Shown one piece after another: positions 26,869 through 41,800 of a stretch of DNA of 64,000 bases. Positions within the stretch are counted from its first letter, which is position 1, and the number at the start of each line of letters is the position of its first letter. The notes beneath the pieces are model-generated. The model was not told the origin of the DNA, did no database searches, and worked only from the letters and a program-made list of their open reading frames with translations. Source of the stretch: Dasyornis broadbenti. Taxonomy: Eukaryota > Chordata > Aves > Passeriformes > Dasyornithidae. A program made the position numbers and the translations under genes. The stretch covers positions 186,001 to 250,000 of the forward strand of contig VZRN01000791.1 in assembly GCA_013397935.1 (NCBI GenBank), written 5' to 3'.

Positions 26869-29800
26869 GTAAGTATACCTTATCTTAATATTTATTAGAG
26901 CTGTTATAAATGATGTGTATTTTTTGTGTATATGTGTGAGACTATAAGATTCCAAACAATAGGATTTCAGCCTCATATATGAAGCCATTTATTCCTCTGT
27001 TTGTAAGACTGCAAGACTGCAAACTGTATAATTTCACCCAAGCGCAGATTAGAGGTTTGTGGAATTAATCTCATTGTTCAAGAGAAAAAGTTGTTTAGGA
27101 GTTCTCTGCCAACCTGTATTAGAGATGTGGCATGTTATCCAGTGGTGTCTCACGCACTTGACAGAGCCATCGTTGTACATTTGAACAAAGTTGGCTGCCT
27201 GAAGCAGAGTATGCTTCATCCCTGGGAAAGCGCTGTCCCTGCCTTTGGTTGATCTGACAGTCACTCAGCACTCTTTCAGGCTTCATTGTGCTCAATGCAC
27301 AGCAAAGAAGAGAGCAGAGCTGAACTTAGGAACATTGCTAATGGGTTCACTCTGCCATTTCTGACTGGGAACAGAGGCAAAAACAGGGATGCTCTCCAGG
27401 TGTGCCGGTCAGTCTGCAGTAGGAATACCGCAGGATGAGCTTCTCCTGGATGTGATCAGTATCCCAGGTCAAAAGGAGAATCAGCATATCAAAGTCAAAT
27501 GAAACCTGGAAGCGTATCTGGATAAAAACTCTGGAATACCAAACTCCTTTGCTGCTCAGACTGGTATTGAGATAAATGGTTTTCCTGCCACTGTGAAGCT
27601 CATCTAAATCTTCTCTGGTGCTCAGACAAAATGTACCTTCAATAATAGAGGATTTCTAGTTTGACAGTGGATTTAAAATTACATCGTTCTCTCTCTCTCT
27701 CTGTGCAAATGGCATCCACCAGCCTATTTTACAGAAGAATGATCTGCCACTGGGGGAGTCCTATTCCCCCCCAGCTCATTTCTTTATACCTTCAGGTTTG
27801 CAGCTTTTGCTGCCCCCATCCACTCAATAGTTGCTTTTCTGCAAACGTGTTTTGGAAAATGAAGTCAGAAGTCTGGGGAGAATGCTTCCCCAAAAAAGAA
27901 CAGTAAAACTGTTTCATGTGAGCATTCAGAAGATGGAGTGCCTACATTCTGCAGTATGTCTTTGAGTCTGCTGACTTTTCTTGGGAAGACAGAAGTTCAT
28001 CTGTCTGAAGGTACAAGGATATTCTGAAAAAAAGAATTGCATTATCTCTTTCCATTGCATTTGGATTGTCTGTGTTGGACAAGTACCAAGCAGCAAGTGG
28101 AGATGTTGTAGCTTCTTCTAAATGGAAAGGGTCACAAAACCTAACATACAAAAAAAGCCCATCTAAGTTGCTGTTGTATACAATTGTTGACAGCTGACAC
28201 AACCAAGTGAAAGAGGTACCTTTTCTCCCCGGGCAGTTCACAGCATGGCAACAGAGGGAGTTGGACTAGATTTTTCTCATCAGATGATTATTTCATTGGA
28301 AAAGGAGGAATTCTGTTCTGCCTTGTGAGGAGCAATTTGGGTTCCTGGTGGGAATGTGGAGGCACTGGGAGACTTGAACAATGGCAGGTGTTGCTCACTT
28401 CAGTGTCTACATGTGCGTGCTTGCAGCTGGGTAGGATGTAGGAATTAGGAGCTTATTTGCACTTGACAGCCAATTTCTTGTGTATTGAGTCAAGACAATG
28501 TTTTCTTTCCTGTGTGACAGATATCTAGACAAATCCAAGAGTTAAAAGTAAGAGAGAGAGAAAGACTGCCAAGGAATTTAAACTTCACAACTAGCTGATG
28601 CCTCCTGCTCTCTGCCCAGCTGTGACACCACTCATCTCTTGTCACAGCATCGTCATGCTTTTTGTGGGCTCTGCAGTAAAGCTGAGGTATTGTGCTGGGA
28701 ACGCTACTAACATCAGTGCTGCAAGGTATAAGGGATAAAACGGAATGGAAACCTTTTCCAGCACCCAGCACAATACTGAACATAAAGATAGAATCAGTGT
28801 TTCACTTCTCTAAATAAAGGCAGTCAGTGTTTGTCCCTGCCCTGTGTGTTTGTGTAAGGAGGAAGGAATCAAATCCTGTAGAACTGCCCCTGTAACTTTC
28901 TCCCTCATAGAAATAATTTTTTTATATGAGAGACTTGTGCAACGCTGTCAACTTTGTATTCCTTCTTTGGATGGCAACTGCATAAGGAGGATGTCTAGAA
29001 AATTATCCTTAGCAGATTAGCAATATTTGATTGTATGTATTCCCATGCAACAAGCTCTTGGGTTTTTTAAAACAAAGGAAAAAAAAAGCTAAAACCTAAT
29101 TTGGAATAAAATTGGCAGTTATGCCTGATTAAATCCTACATTTGGATTGAAGTCTAAATATAACAAACAAACAATACGAATATGTCAAACAATAATGAAA
29201 AAAAGGAAATTTAAGCTGTTGAGACTAGCTCACACATGCTTCTGTTTCAAATACTTTTTCATACAGACAGTGGCAAGTGCTGCCAAAAACACCAGCTTTT
29301 ATCAGACAAAGCCCTTTGCAATGCTGAGACTGAGCCAAAGGATTGAAATAATTTCTATTGATGATATTCTCAATGTGTACCATGGCAGTCTTAAACTAGC
29401 TCTCTTATTATACTGAATTTCTTCCATGTATAGAGAAATTGATCAGGGAAAAAAAGCTATTTGATACAGTTTTCAGATTTTTTTTTTTTTTTTTAATTAT
29501 GGGTTTGTACCAATTGCAAATCTTCAGGAACTTTTAAATGAGTGTTTATGCAAAATACAGGTGCTTTCCCTTTTATTCTAGGAAATGCCAAACGGATCTC
29601 CAGTATTTATTGCCTTCAGATCATCAACAAAAAAAAATGTACAGTATGACGATGTACCAGACTACAAAGACAGGTTGAGTCTCTCAGAAAACTATACATT
29701 ATCCATCAAGAATGCAAGAATCAGTGATGAAAAGAGATTTGTATGTATGCTAGTTACAGAAGATGATGTTTCCGAAGAGCCGACCATAGTCAAAGTTTTC

Positions 29801-32800
29801 AGTAAGTAAATCTAGTTATTACTACCGTTAACATTCATCAGCGTCTGAATCATAAATTGCAGAAACTTTTGTTTAAGGCAGAATTAAAGCCAAGAAAGTA
29901 AGTTTGGCTCAGTAAATTACTAAGACTAGCAACTTTCTGCAGCTTGCAAAAATGTAATCTACTGGTGGCATTTATGTAACAGGACTGCCTGCACTTGCAG
30001 TTTATTCATGATAAATGCTGGCTCAAAGAGAATTTTAGGCTTTGATAATGACTCACTTATGTGATGTCATTTGGCCTTGGAAATGAAAAATGTAAAATTA
30101 GCATTGATTATTTTCCATTTGTTCTCAGAGCAGATTTTTCTGCAGGAGGGAAACATTAACTGTGTGCTGTCTGTAGGATTAGTTCAGGGGAGGGGTTTGA
30201 AGCGGCTTTGAACAGCCACTGTGCAACAGCATGAACTGTGAGGGAAAGAGCAAAAGGCTGGAAAATGAGCCACCAGCCCCAAATACTTGTCTTGTCCCCT
30301 GCTGAAGGAGAAGTACCAGTCTGCCATTCTCTTCTAGAGCGCAGCAAGGTTTATTAGTGTTTGGTATCACTACAGCTCGATTTGTAGGCTGGTCTGCAGT
30401 GCAAACCCCAGCCCTCTGAGGCTCAGCCCAGCTCAGAGCTCACACAGGAGCAGGAACAAGCCTGGTCTCCTCCTGGTGCTGATGGAGAGCAGAGCTGTAA
30501 TCCATCAAACCCTGGGTCAGCCTGGGGAGGCATCCATTGTGGCTTTTTAGGGACACAGGGCTATGACTGCAGTGTCCTATCTTCTTTAGCTTCATGTTTT
30601 TATATAGCTTTTGGCCCTTGTTGCTCTTCAGGTGCAGATTTACACAGTCAAAGTAAGTCTGTTATGGGAACATGCTGACTGCAGGTATGGGCAGTTTCAA
30701 AGAGATCATGCTCTGCTTGAAAAACACAAATTCATGTTTTGGAAGGGCAGGCTTTTGCTTCTCTCAGGTAGAAGGTGTCAGGGAGTCCTCAATGATGTCT
30801 ATGCTGTCAGTCACATAAATGAGTTAAAGCTAGATTAGGAGCCAATAGCAATTCCCTTGTTTCACTTTCAATTTTACTGCAAGAACAATTGAATTAATGA
30901 CAACAGGGTGGAATGTGCTCAGAGCACGCACAGTAAGCACAGTGCTTCAAAGGAAATTGTAAAGAATTATCATGTTTACTTACTGCACAGTAGTATATAT
31001 GTAGATGAGGCAGTGGTATAGGGTGAAATGAAATGCTAACTGCTTGACTTACTGTGTACTCTACAAAGTATTAACACAATGTTAACTCAGCCATGGAGCA
31101 CAGCTTGTCTGGTTTATTCTGTGCATTAATACTAATGGAGTAAGCTTCTATTTACTAAGGAAGATAAGAAAGGAGGATGCCACGCATGTAATATGGCCAA
31201 CTTAGCGCTGCAAGAAAAATTACCTTTGCGTTTTTTTCACTTTGCATTCACAAATTTATTTATGGTTCTCTTAACTTTTCTTTGCATTTAATTTTCTTGA
31301 GTCTGGTTTTTAAGTTTTCATTTTTAGTTGCTTGCTTGCTTGCTTTAATTGCAAAAGAGTTAAGAGTAGCTGGCAAGCTTCATTTATTTAACCAGTGGAG
31401 TTTCTAACTCATTGAACCACAGCTACAGAGCTAGGTTGCCTCATAAAGCAAAATATTGTGGACCTGAAATTCAGATGCATCCCAGAAGTCCTGACTGATT
31501 CTGGGTTTTGCTGGAGCTTGTTACATCCTGTGCTACCTGATTAACTCAGAACTAACGAGCTGGAATGGCTCACTGTGCAGATACCACCTGCTAGTCTCAC
31601 TCACTGACTACTCAAACAAGCACTACCAGCTTTCCAGATGGATTCTGTCAGCAACCTTTTTGTGGAATTAAGTGGCCAGTTTCCAAACCTGAGCAGTCCG
31701 GCGGCCAGGAGCTGCTCTCCTGCTGCACAGGTGCTTGGCTTTTGTATGCAGCAAACTCTTTCCCCTTCTATTATGAGGCCTATGCAGAGTTGCAAAGTAC
31801 TCTGGCAAGCTCTTAAGCAGAGAGATAAGCAGTGTGCTGAAGCTGCAAACCCACCAGCGTGGGGTTTGCTGCCAAGTTTAAAATTTTTCCTCGTTTCAGA
31901 CGCTGAGCTGGTAAATGCCAAGTAAGTGTTTTATAGTGAATCACCTTGGTGCATGTGCAGTGATGGTGGGGAGCTGGCAGCAGGTGTTTCCTCTCGGAGG
32001 CTGCTCTCAGAGAGCAGGTGGCAGCCTCTCCACTGGAACATCTACTCAGTCACAGAGCACTCAAAATGGGGAGAGCCCCACACAGCAGCTACGGAGCAAG
32101 GGGACCTCCTGTTCCCTTGTAGGATCACTGCAGGGCAGGAGGGGCATCCAACGCACTAAAAATAGGGTCTTCTCTACTCAGTCCTGATGAGACATGAAAA
32201 CAAGCAAAGATGAGGTGGGGGAAGGTGTCATGGCTGGATCAGCTGGTGACTGGGACAAGCAGGCAACTATCCCTATTTATGGGACCCAAAAATCTGACCC
32301 AGAAGGCCTGTTAATGGTCTTGTAAAACCACATTTTCTTGAATTGACATGACAATATTTTGTCCTTGACAGGTTCTTATATGAAAAAGATTAACCTTTTC
32401 CCTTTAAAGCTAACAAAAGAGAAATAAACATTAATATATCTCCTAAAAATAAAAATCTTTATTAGTTCTTTGAAGAAAATCTGATGGTCTTAGTGTATAG
32501 TGCATTTGACTGTTTCTTTTGTTCGGTTTTGGGATTTTTGCCACAAGCAAAGTTGTTTGAAAATGTCAGATTAATAGCTTCTCTTATGCACTTTCATTTC
32601 CCTTTTGACCTGTTTTTGTTCTGTCCTGGTGTAGTCATCCAAGTGAAGAATATCTGTGCATTTGTGTGCACGTAAACACACATGCAAAATAAATGGATTA
32701 TTGGAAAAACATACAGGCTTGCTCCCTCTGTGACAACAGAAGCAGTGCATCTGCACATCAGTAACTTCATCAGTGTGTGCAGAGACTTTGACAAGATAGT

Positions 32801-35800
32801 GGTGAAGTTCACTTAGGGCTGGGATTACTGGCACAGATAGAGTATTTCACGGGAAGCTTGATTTGGGGAAAGGGTTCTGTAAGCTGACATAGTTAAGAAT
32901 GTTTCAGTCTGTAAAAGTATGCTTGTTTAAACTGTATAGATAGGGTGTAGAGGCTTTCCTTGACTGTATAGACACTGGTTTATTTTTTTGCCCCTTCACT
33001 CTTCCCCTTTTCTTTTAAAATTGTGGGGGAAACTCACAATCTCTTTGGGAGATAAAAATTTGCATTTCGCGCTTCAAGCCAAACTGTTTTAACAGACAAG
33101 TTATATAGTCTCTAGAAAGTAGTCTTTTATGATGGAAACACTGATAGATCCTCTACTTTGGCAAGCTAAGAGGTCTATCTACCATAATAAAAGTAAATAA
33201 GAAGGCATACTGGCACTGAAGAAAAAGTGTATTTTCCTTTAAGAGAGTCATAACTAACTCAGAATCTGTTAAAATAATTACACTTCCCTCTATCATCTGA
33301 ATTTCTTAAATGTAATAATCCCAGTTAGGAAAAATAAACATTGGAAGAATGATTAGGTTGAATTTGTTCCTTTATAATGTTGACAGTTCAGCTACAGCAA
33401 TGTCTGCAGGGAAACTGCTTTTCTGTTGCTACAGTTTCTGTACCACTGGCTCCTTCTCCAGCATGTATATCCTATAAATCGATGGATCAGCTCAGGTTCT
33501 CTCCTTCTATCTGGCTAAAAGAGGTATCATCAGAATACATGGAATTCATTATGGAAGGTGTGACACATTTAAAGCAAGAGTTTGTTCTTGTCAATCCATA
33601 TGCTAATATTGAAATAGAAGTACCTCACCTTTTCTAATTTTAATGGGAAAACATAGGTAAGACTGTATCAGGCTAGATTGTTCTGTTTAGCTTCAAAAGC
33701 CCACGTATTTTTAGATTGGTTTTTTTGTTTTGTTTTGTTTTTCAAACAGCTGTTTGTGCTCCCTTCATCAGTACTTTTATCCTATTTATGTTTTAGAACA
33801 ACCCTCTCAACCAGAAATCTTACACCAAGCAGACCTCTTAGAAACAGAGAAGCTACAAATGGTAAGAGCTGCATTCTCCCTCCAAGTTATGTTCCCAGTG
33901 GCTGCCTGAAGTCCCTTAACAGTCCAGACAGAGGTGATGGCTCAGAGAGGTGGATGAACACCTGCCTGTCTGTGGCCAGGCTGAGCACAGAGTAGTTGTC
34001 TTATAACTGCCTTGTTTATTCCTGCCTGATCTCCAAACAAGGCCCATCCTGATATTAGACCCACCACCCTCTTCCAAATTGTACCATGCTGATTTGATTT
34101 GTCCTATATAAGAAAAGTGGTTGAGGTTAAACATTTGAACTTTCTAGAAGTTTTTACCCAAGATGGCAGAAGTAAAACCAGAATTATGTTAAAACCTAGT
34201 GGAGAAAAAAAGTGACTCATTCCTGTCTGTTTTGCAGCTTGGGGAGTGCGTTTCAAGAGAGAGCTATCCCGAGGGCAATGTTACGTGGTACAAAAATGGG
34301 AGAGTTTTGCAACCTGTGGATGATGGTATGTTTTGTTAATGACCAGTGGCCCTGGATTCACATATGGGTATATGCATGAAGAAATGTGTTTATAAGGGTT
34401 GCTTTGCTTTATTCTGATAAATTCTGCCTTTGAGAAAAACTGCTCATATGGAAAGATACAACTGGAAGGAGATGTTTAGGCCTTTCAGAGTACCCAAGCA
34501 ACGCCACATAATCCTTCTGTTTTGGTTCTGGTTTTAAAACCACATAATGGAGAAGACAATTGCCTTTATTAATGCTATCACAAAACTAGTTTTGAGCCTA
34601 TGTAACTAATAGAAAACTGTATCTAATTTCCAACTTCTTATAAGGTATTGACTGTCTCAATTTCATACCTTATCTGGTCCAATATTGCATTTTGGACCAT
34701 GTAGCCTATCATCTTATGCAACTATTTATTTTCCAGGATATGTAAGAATAACCTTTTTTTTTCCCCTTCTTTTCAACTTTGACAGACTGATCAGGCTACA
34801 GTATTTTTCCTTCCATAAATTAGAGAAGGCTTAAAAAATAGATCTGATCCAAAATGTTTTGCCATCATTTTTGAGGCCTTCTTTCTGTCTTACAAATTAG
34901 GCTGAGATTTGTATTAAAAACCCCACTAGTTTGTAACTAGTTTTTTGTTTGGATTTGATTTAAAATATTTGGTAAGTTAGGAGTATGTTGTTGGTTAAAT
35001 GTTCCTGGTATACCTCAGTGGCAGTACTAGAGAAAAACTTTTTACAGTCTCTTGGGTAACATGTCATGTTGCTCGTATGTTTTCGGCCTGATCACAAATA
35101 CAGAACAGGCAACAACATACAGCAGAAAGGTTTCAAATTCTGTCTGACACTGAAACATTATTTCTTTTTCAGTTGTGGTCATAAATTTGCAAACGATTGT
35201 GGACAAAACAACTGGACTCTACACCGTGACATCGTCTCTTCAATACAAGCCAACAAAGGAAGATGTAAATGCCAAGTTCTCTTGCATTGTGACTTACTAT
35301 GGACCATCTGGCCAGAAAACAATGCAGTCTGAACCAGTTGTCTTCGATGTTCACTGTAAGTTACCAAAAAGCATCTTTCGCTGTACAAAGTCTACCTCCA
35401 GGGTGGGGGGAAAGCAAAATCAGAAACAGTTTACAAAATTAGAGAGCCATTGCTGCTTTGTTATTGAAATGGTTTCTACAAAGTTGATTTGTATCAAGAA
35501 GGTCTGAGTGCATTGTCCAGGTAATTTTTATTATTTGCAGTTTTACCTGAGATTTCATTTTTCCTAACAATAAAATACTGAATATCAAGATTTCATTGAC
35601 AAGACAAAAGTGGTAGCCATAAAAAGTTACAGTGAAATGGGCTTTTGAGAATTTTAAGAGAAGTTATAGTAGTTGATTAGAGAGACTCTCTGTGCCCCCT
35701 GAAATATACAGTAAATACACAATACAGTTTTTAGTAAATTCAAGTATTTTTCATCCTTGCAGAGTCAGTACCAAGCTGTTAATGCTGTCTGTCTACCTTG

Positions 35801-38800
35801 CACAGAATGCTTCTTTACAGCTGTAAGATACTGTGTTTTACATTTAAAATGTATCATTTGAATATTGATAGACTTTTAAGTAGAGAATTTGTGTAAATAA
35901 TTGGTTCTAACTGGACTGGATTCTAAAGCAGCTTCCTTATTGTGTTACTGATGGGTATGGAAATCATAATGCTCCTTTGAATAAACAAAACAGGCTGCTG
36001 GCAAAGAAAGATCAGAAGAGATGGCAGCCCTTAGAGACCAGGGGAAGAGGCATTTCAAAGCCTTGTGAAATGACTCTTCTGCAGGACTGTAGAAGGCAGC
36101 AGGTCACAGCAGGATGTAGAGGGACAGGAGACTGACAATATGCCCAGTCAAGTGTTAACCTCTCTGCGCACTTCAGCTAGTACCTCATCTTATAAAAGAT
36201 AAATCCCTGTTTTGGGGGTGATAGAGTCTAAGTATATAGTCCAGCTTCTAATAGGGTCTTAGCATATGTTGTATGACAGCTGTGTAATCCAGCTGAATAC
36301 AAAGAAAATAAGTAAGGCACTGGATTTCTCCAGGTAACGTGAATGCACCATTGCCTTGAAAATGAAAGCCACAGGCTAGAAGTGCCATGTATGTTCTGCC
36401 CAGATGATAGCTGCTTTTCCTTTACAGGAAAAGTTTGTTGAGCTGCAGGGTAAATGATCAGTTTTGGCCTTGGTCAAATAAAACCAAACCTTGGAGCAGC
36501 TGGTCCTTGGTTTCATCTGGAGTTAGGGTTGTCTTTCCAGCAGCTGTTTCTCCAGAATGACAACTAGCAGAACTAATGGAGAAGAAAACCTCTGGGTCAG
36601 CTGTTACCCTTGGAAATACCATAGATGTTTCAAGCCTGCAGACACTTATCCCATCACTTTAAAGTTAGAGGCATTTCTTTTTTTTGTTTGTTTTTCTTTA
36701 AAGCTAGGTACCAAATTTCACTGGGTTTTTTTTCTTTTATCTGTGGATCCCCGTGACCATGAATAACTCCTGCTGTGCATGGCAGATGTTCCCAGGAAAG
36801 AAATGTAATTACCAGAAAGCATTTGTTGCTATTACTTGCCAAGAGATACTGTGCTGTCCTTATTTCCCCTCTGCTTTCATACATTAGGGCCACTTCACCT
36901 GTTGAGAGTAAGGCTCTTGCAGATTTCTGTGGTGTGTGTGCTACTTGTACTTGCAAGTAAGAACTACCCAATATGAAGGGAAAAGATGGCTGCATGGCTC
37001 TGGGGTGGTCACTGGCCATGTATGGTGTGCCCTCTGTATTAAGATTTAATGTTCGATAAACTAGCTCTTCTAGTCCTCGTCTAGTAACACACAATTTAAT
37101 TAATCCCACCAGTGTGCTACTAATTAGTGAATAGTGGGAGGCAGGCATACCCTTCAGTACTGAAGAGGCGTCAAGTATGAACTTTGGCTTTAGTGTGGAG
37201 TTACCCAATTTTCTTTGTGAGTGTTTTCATCTGCTGTAACTTCAGTTCCTTACTCTGCATAAACGCATCTCCAAATGAATTTATTAAATTCTTTGTTAAT
37301 AGATGTCCAAGCTTCAACAGATGTATTTCATGACTGCTTTTAGTTGATAATAATGACCTGTCTGCTTTGGTTCTGCTTTTTTAGTTCAGTTCAGTGATCC
37401 TAATTAGTTTCTTAATAATTGTGATTTTTTTAAAGAGTCAAATATAATGAAGCTTAAAAAAATGGCAGACTCCAACTCTTAAGAAGTGGAAGTCTTTCAG
37501 TCTTTTTTATTTTGAATTGACTGTCAAAAATATAATATTTTGCATCTCTAAAGCAATAGAAAAAAATGATAAAGACCTGATGCTCATTCCTTGCAACTTA
37601 TCAATTTATCATAAAGAAATGGGGAGATTATGATTTTTAAAAAATCTTCTGCAGGCATAGTTTTAAAATGTATCTATTTGGCCAGGATCTAAGAAATGTT
37701 TTACTGTTTTGGGTTTTTTATTTTATCTTTAGCACTGAGTTAGTGCAGTCTTTAGTACTCAAGTGTTTAATAGATAGTTGACATCCTGGAAGGAGCCAGC
37801 CACTGTAACTTAGTATGAGAAGAAGAGTGAATTAGCTCCTGCTGCTCCTGTGAATTAGCTGGATTAGGATAATTTAGCTCAGCTAGCAACAGTTACATGC
37901 TTGGTTTTGCAGCTGCAAGCAAGGAAGCTACTGAAAGCAAGGAGTACTAGGAGAGAAGTCTTGGAGCCGGACACTTAGATTGTATCTCATATATTGAATT
38001 ATCTAGGTTCCAGTTATGTGGGGTTCTGCTCAGCATTAATCAGTGTACAAAGATAACGTTTGTCAGGCAGACTTCCAGTCATGCCCTGTTGTTAAGTATT
38101 TGTCTTATTATAGATAAACTGCTTTCCATAACAGGTTAGAGTCAGACCCCTCACACTCGTGCTGCTTCCAGTGTTGGTGTTTTCCTTCAAATGGCACGCT
38201 GGCTGGGACAGCTCTGGGATAGCAGCAGTCGTTTACTAAACAGCTGCCTTTTGGTGCTGGCTCCTGGAATTTTGCTGTTTCAGAAAGCAGAATCTCAGGT
38301 TTTCAGAAGCACCAAGTAAGATGGGCCAAGTCAGGAATATGTGCCACTGTGAGGCAAGATGTGCCTTCACCAGGCTGCTCCTGGTTATTAGTGAAAGCAG
38401 GGGAACACATTACTCATGCCAAGCAACACTCAGCATTCCACTGGACACCATCTTCCTGTCTTCAGGTTGCATCTTCCTCAGAAGAGTGACCTCTTCATTT
38501 TAGACTTCAGTAGTCTTTTGCTGTTTACTTCTGTATGTTTGGGAGTTTTTTTTCTAGTTTAGCAAATTAACTTAAATTAAATTAAACCTTGCTCCTGGTT
38601 GATTACAGTAGATAGTAGGGTAAGATACTTCTGCAGTAGAGACTGGTGGTTTGCAAGAATGTTACTTTTGTCTGACTGTGCCCATTTTTAATCCAGTTCT
38701 GTTTATCTTTGTGGGAAAAAACCTGTTCTAAATTAAAGTCCTGAGGTGTTACTCTTTGTAATTCCTCACTTTTCAGTCTTGAGACAAAGCCTATGCAATT

Positions 38801-41800
38801 CCAGGATATATCTAGACATTCTTTAGGATAATTTTTTCACATTTGGTCACCTTAACATAAACTTGACAGAAGGAGAGACAAGTTTTTGCAGCAGCCCCTG
38901 AAACTGAGTTTTTTGGCTCAGTCACCTACCAGGAGGGGCGTGCATGTAATTCCTGGCCAGCGATCTCATTGCATCTGTTGTTTTCTATACTGGCAATGAT
39001 GCTGGACTTCCCTTTTCTAAGCAGGCAAAGTTGTGCTTCAGCTCTGAAGGTGCTGAGGTAGAAGCTTGTTTGGCCATGGAAGGGAGCTGAGGCTCTGAAG
39101 GAGGAAGGCTGTGGCTGGTTGGAATCCAGTACCCCTTCTGCTCTGTGGAGGGGAGAGATACTGTGTTCTGTTAAGGCTCTCAACCCTCAAGAGGCCCCAG
39201 TGAAATGAAGCTCCTTTTATTGAGAAATCCCATTGCAGAAGACAGACACGATAAATGCCTGAAGGGTTGGAAGGGCTGTAGAGCACACGCTTCACTAAAC
39301 ACACAAAATCATCTGTCAGCCAGGGGTTTCTTTGCTGTGTGGATTTTTTGGTGTCTAATAAGGTGCGCTGTACTGTATCTTAATGCAAGACTGGTATATT
39401 TGATGGAATTTTATTTATCCTTTGAAATTAAGACAGTTAGAGTTATCTGCCCATATTGTTTTCTTTAATTTTGTTCATTTTACTTTGGTTTTTAAAAATT
39501 ATATTTAGGCCTCTACTTAGAAAGAATAGCATCTACTAAAGAATACTCTGTCTTTGCTTTAAAAAATTATGAAAGTAAAATGCAAGTTATAGTTCAACTT
39601 CAGTGAACATGACAGAAGTATGTTACATTTAGTGTTCTGTTGAATGTGCTAAGGGTCCTATTATGTTCACCAGATTTATCTTTCTGAAAGCCTACAGTGA
39701 TCAGCATATAGAATAGGCTGCACATAGTTGCTTAGTTCATATTTCTTTCTTTTTAATGCCAGAAGGCTATTATCTAGTACTAATACATGGCATTGAGGGC
39801 TTCAGTTGTTTTTCTGACTGCTGCAGTCCTCCAAACAGGGAATTTCACAGAGGACAAGTTAATCCCTCATAATGAAATCACACCATGAAATGGTTCCTAC
39901 TAATCAGGATTTCTTTTGCTTTTAAGCACATGACATGGTTGTAATAATTGCTGTTTCAGTTACAGGTATTTTAGAGAAGAAAAATTAATTTTATGTCATG
40001 TGATTTCATTGCATTTAATTGGCAAAAATATAGAAAGTGTGATTAACTTCAAGTTCTTTATAAAAAAGATCTACACATGCAAATATTTTCTGCTGCAAAA
40101 TTATAAAATTGCATTTTCTTGGGTCATGAATATCATATGTATAGTGTTGCTGTGTGGATTATGCTGAAGCTATTAAAAATGTACATTATTTTCACAGACC
40201 CAACAGAGAAGGTGACTATTCAAGTGCTATTGCAAAATAGTACCATTAAAGAGGGTGATAACATCACTCTGAAGTGCTCAGGAAATGGCAACCCTCCTCC
40301 ACAGGAGTTCCTGTTTTACATTCCAGTAAGTCCTGCCTTGCTGTTGCTGCCTAGTGAAATATTTGGGATCATTCCTTCCTACAGACATTCCTATATGGCA
40401 GTGTATATGTGGTTTTGTAACAAATGAAGGAAAGAATTCGATGCGACAAACACTGAAGTTAGAGATTGACCATTATATCATGCTCTGAGAATGCCTCACC
40501 TCAGTTGGCAAAATATTTTTGAAAAAACGTCTTCTTCCCCCAGGCCACCCAAATTTTTCAGGAGTTTAGACCTACTAAAAATTACAAGGCTTCATTTCCC
40601 ATCACCAGGTGTTTTAATAAACAGTTTTGATTACAGCAGTTTAGCATCTTGAAGAAAACCATCTCATCTGCTGTCATAACACAGATCCAGCAGTGAAAGT
40701 ACAGCAAATTAATTCAGCTATTTTTTTGACTTTCGCAGATTAATCTTCGTGCAATTTCTTTTCTTCAGTTAATTAATTAATTGGTGGCATAACAACACAA
40801 AAAAGAATGTGTGTGACAGCACAGGAGAACAAATCTGTCAAATGCATAAGACACAGACTGAGGAAAAGAAAGGCTTTGTCACCATGAATCTTCTTAGTGC
40901 TGGTGAAATCCACAGACAGATGTGGCTTTATATTCTAAGACTCCTGGTCCTTGTTTCCATGTTCTGCTTCCCGCTCCTACTCTATATGCCTTATTTGTTC
41001 CTGCTGCAGTAGTGAGCAGAGCTGCTCTTGCATGAAGCCAAAAGAAGTGTTGTCCCTTCAGATATTTCAAACGCAGCATGTCACCCTCTGAACATAATCA
41101 TCATCTACTCTGGGCTCCTGACATGTTTGAATTGCTGAAGAGAACAAGGGAAGCTAGGAGCTGAAGTCCTTATCTCAGAACAGCCATTTAGATTCAGTGA
41201 GTCATCCCAGAAACTCACTAAATGCCAGAGAAAAAGTGCATGATATCTCTCCTTGCTCCACTATCACAGTGAGTGAGCTAAACACCCAAGTTTGTCTTAT
41301 CTTTGGACTCCCTGCTACCTGATACTGGTCCTTTCTCTCAAGGAGAGCTGCAGTGGGTGATTTCTTTGAAAGGCTCATGGGTGTTATAAATCTCTTTCTG
41401 GATGCAGAGATAGGAATGAGGGTACCATTCTGTGCTTGTTTCAAAGCTGACCTAAGTCAGTAATCAAGGGGAAACTGGGGAACTGGACAGCCAGAAAGCA
41501 ACATTTGCTGGCTAATTCAAACCGCCAGTGTCTGCAGATAACTGCATATAATGCAGTGTATACCCTACCAGGGTCTATATTGTGATGTGGATAAAGCAAG
41601 GTTTGCTTGTGCTGTTCAAAAATGTGCAATGCAGTACAATTCAGTTCATGATTTGTCCTAAACTGAATATACCAGAATCAGATTTAGAAACACCATTTGT
41701 TTTGTTGTTTTGATTTCTGCAACACTTATTCATAGACTATTTCTTTCTGCCAAACTTCAAATTTTTTATTTTAACATCCTCTTAAAATGAGTTACTCAAT

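Noticed and set aside
28228..28275. CR1-like phrase gagttggactagat
   Set aside because: Only a short resemblance, without the rest of the CR1 tail.
35169..35388. Minus-strand frames over exon 6
   Set aside because: Antisense shadows of the conserved ALCAM exon.
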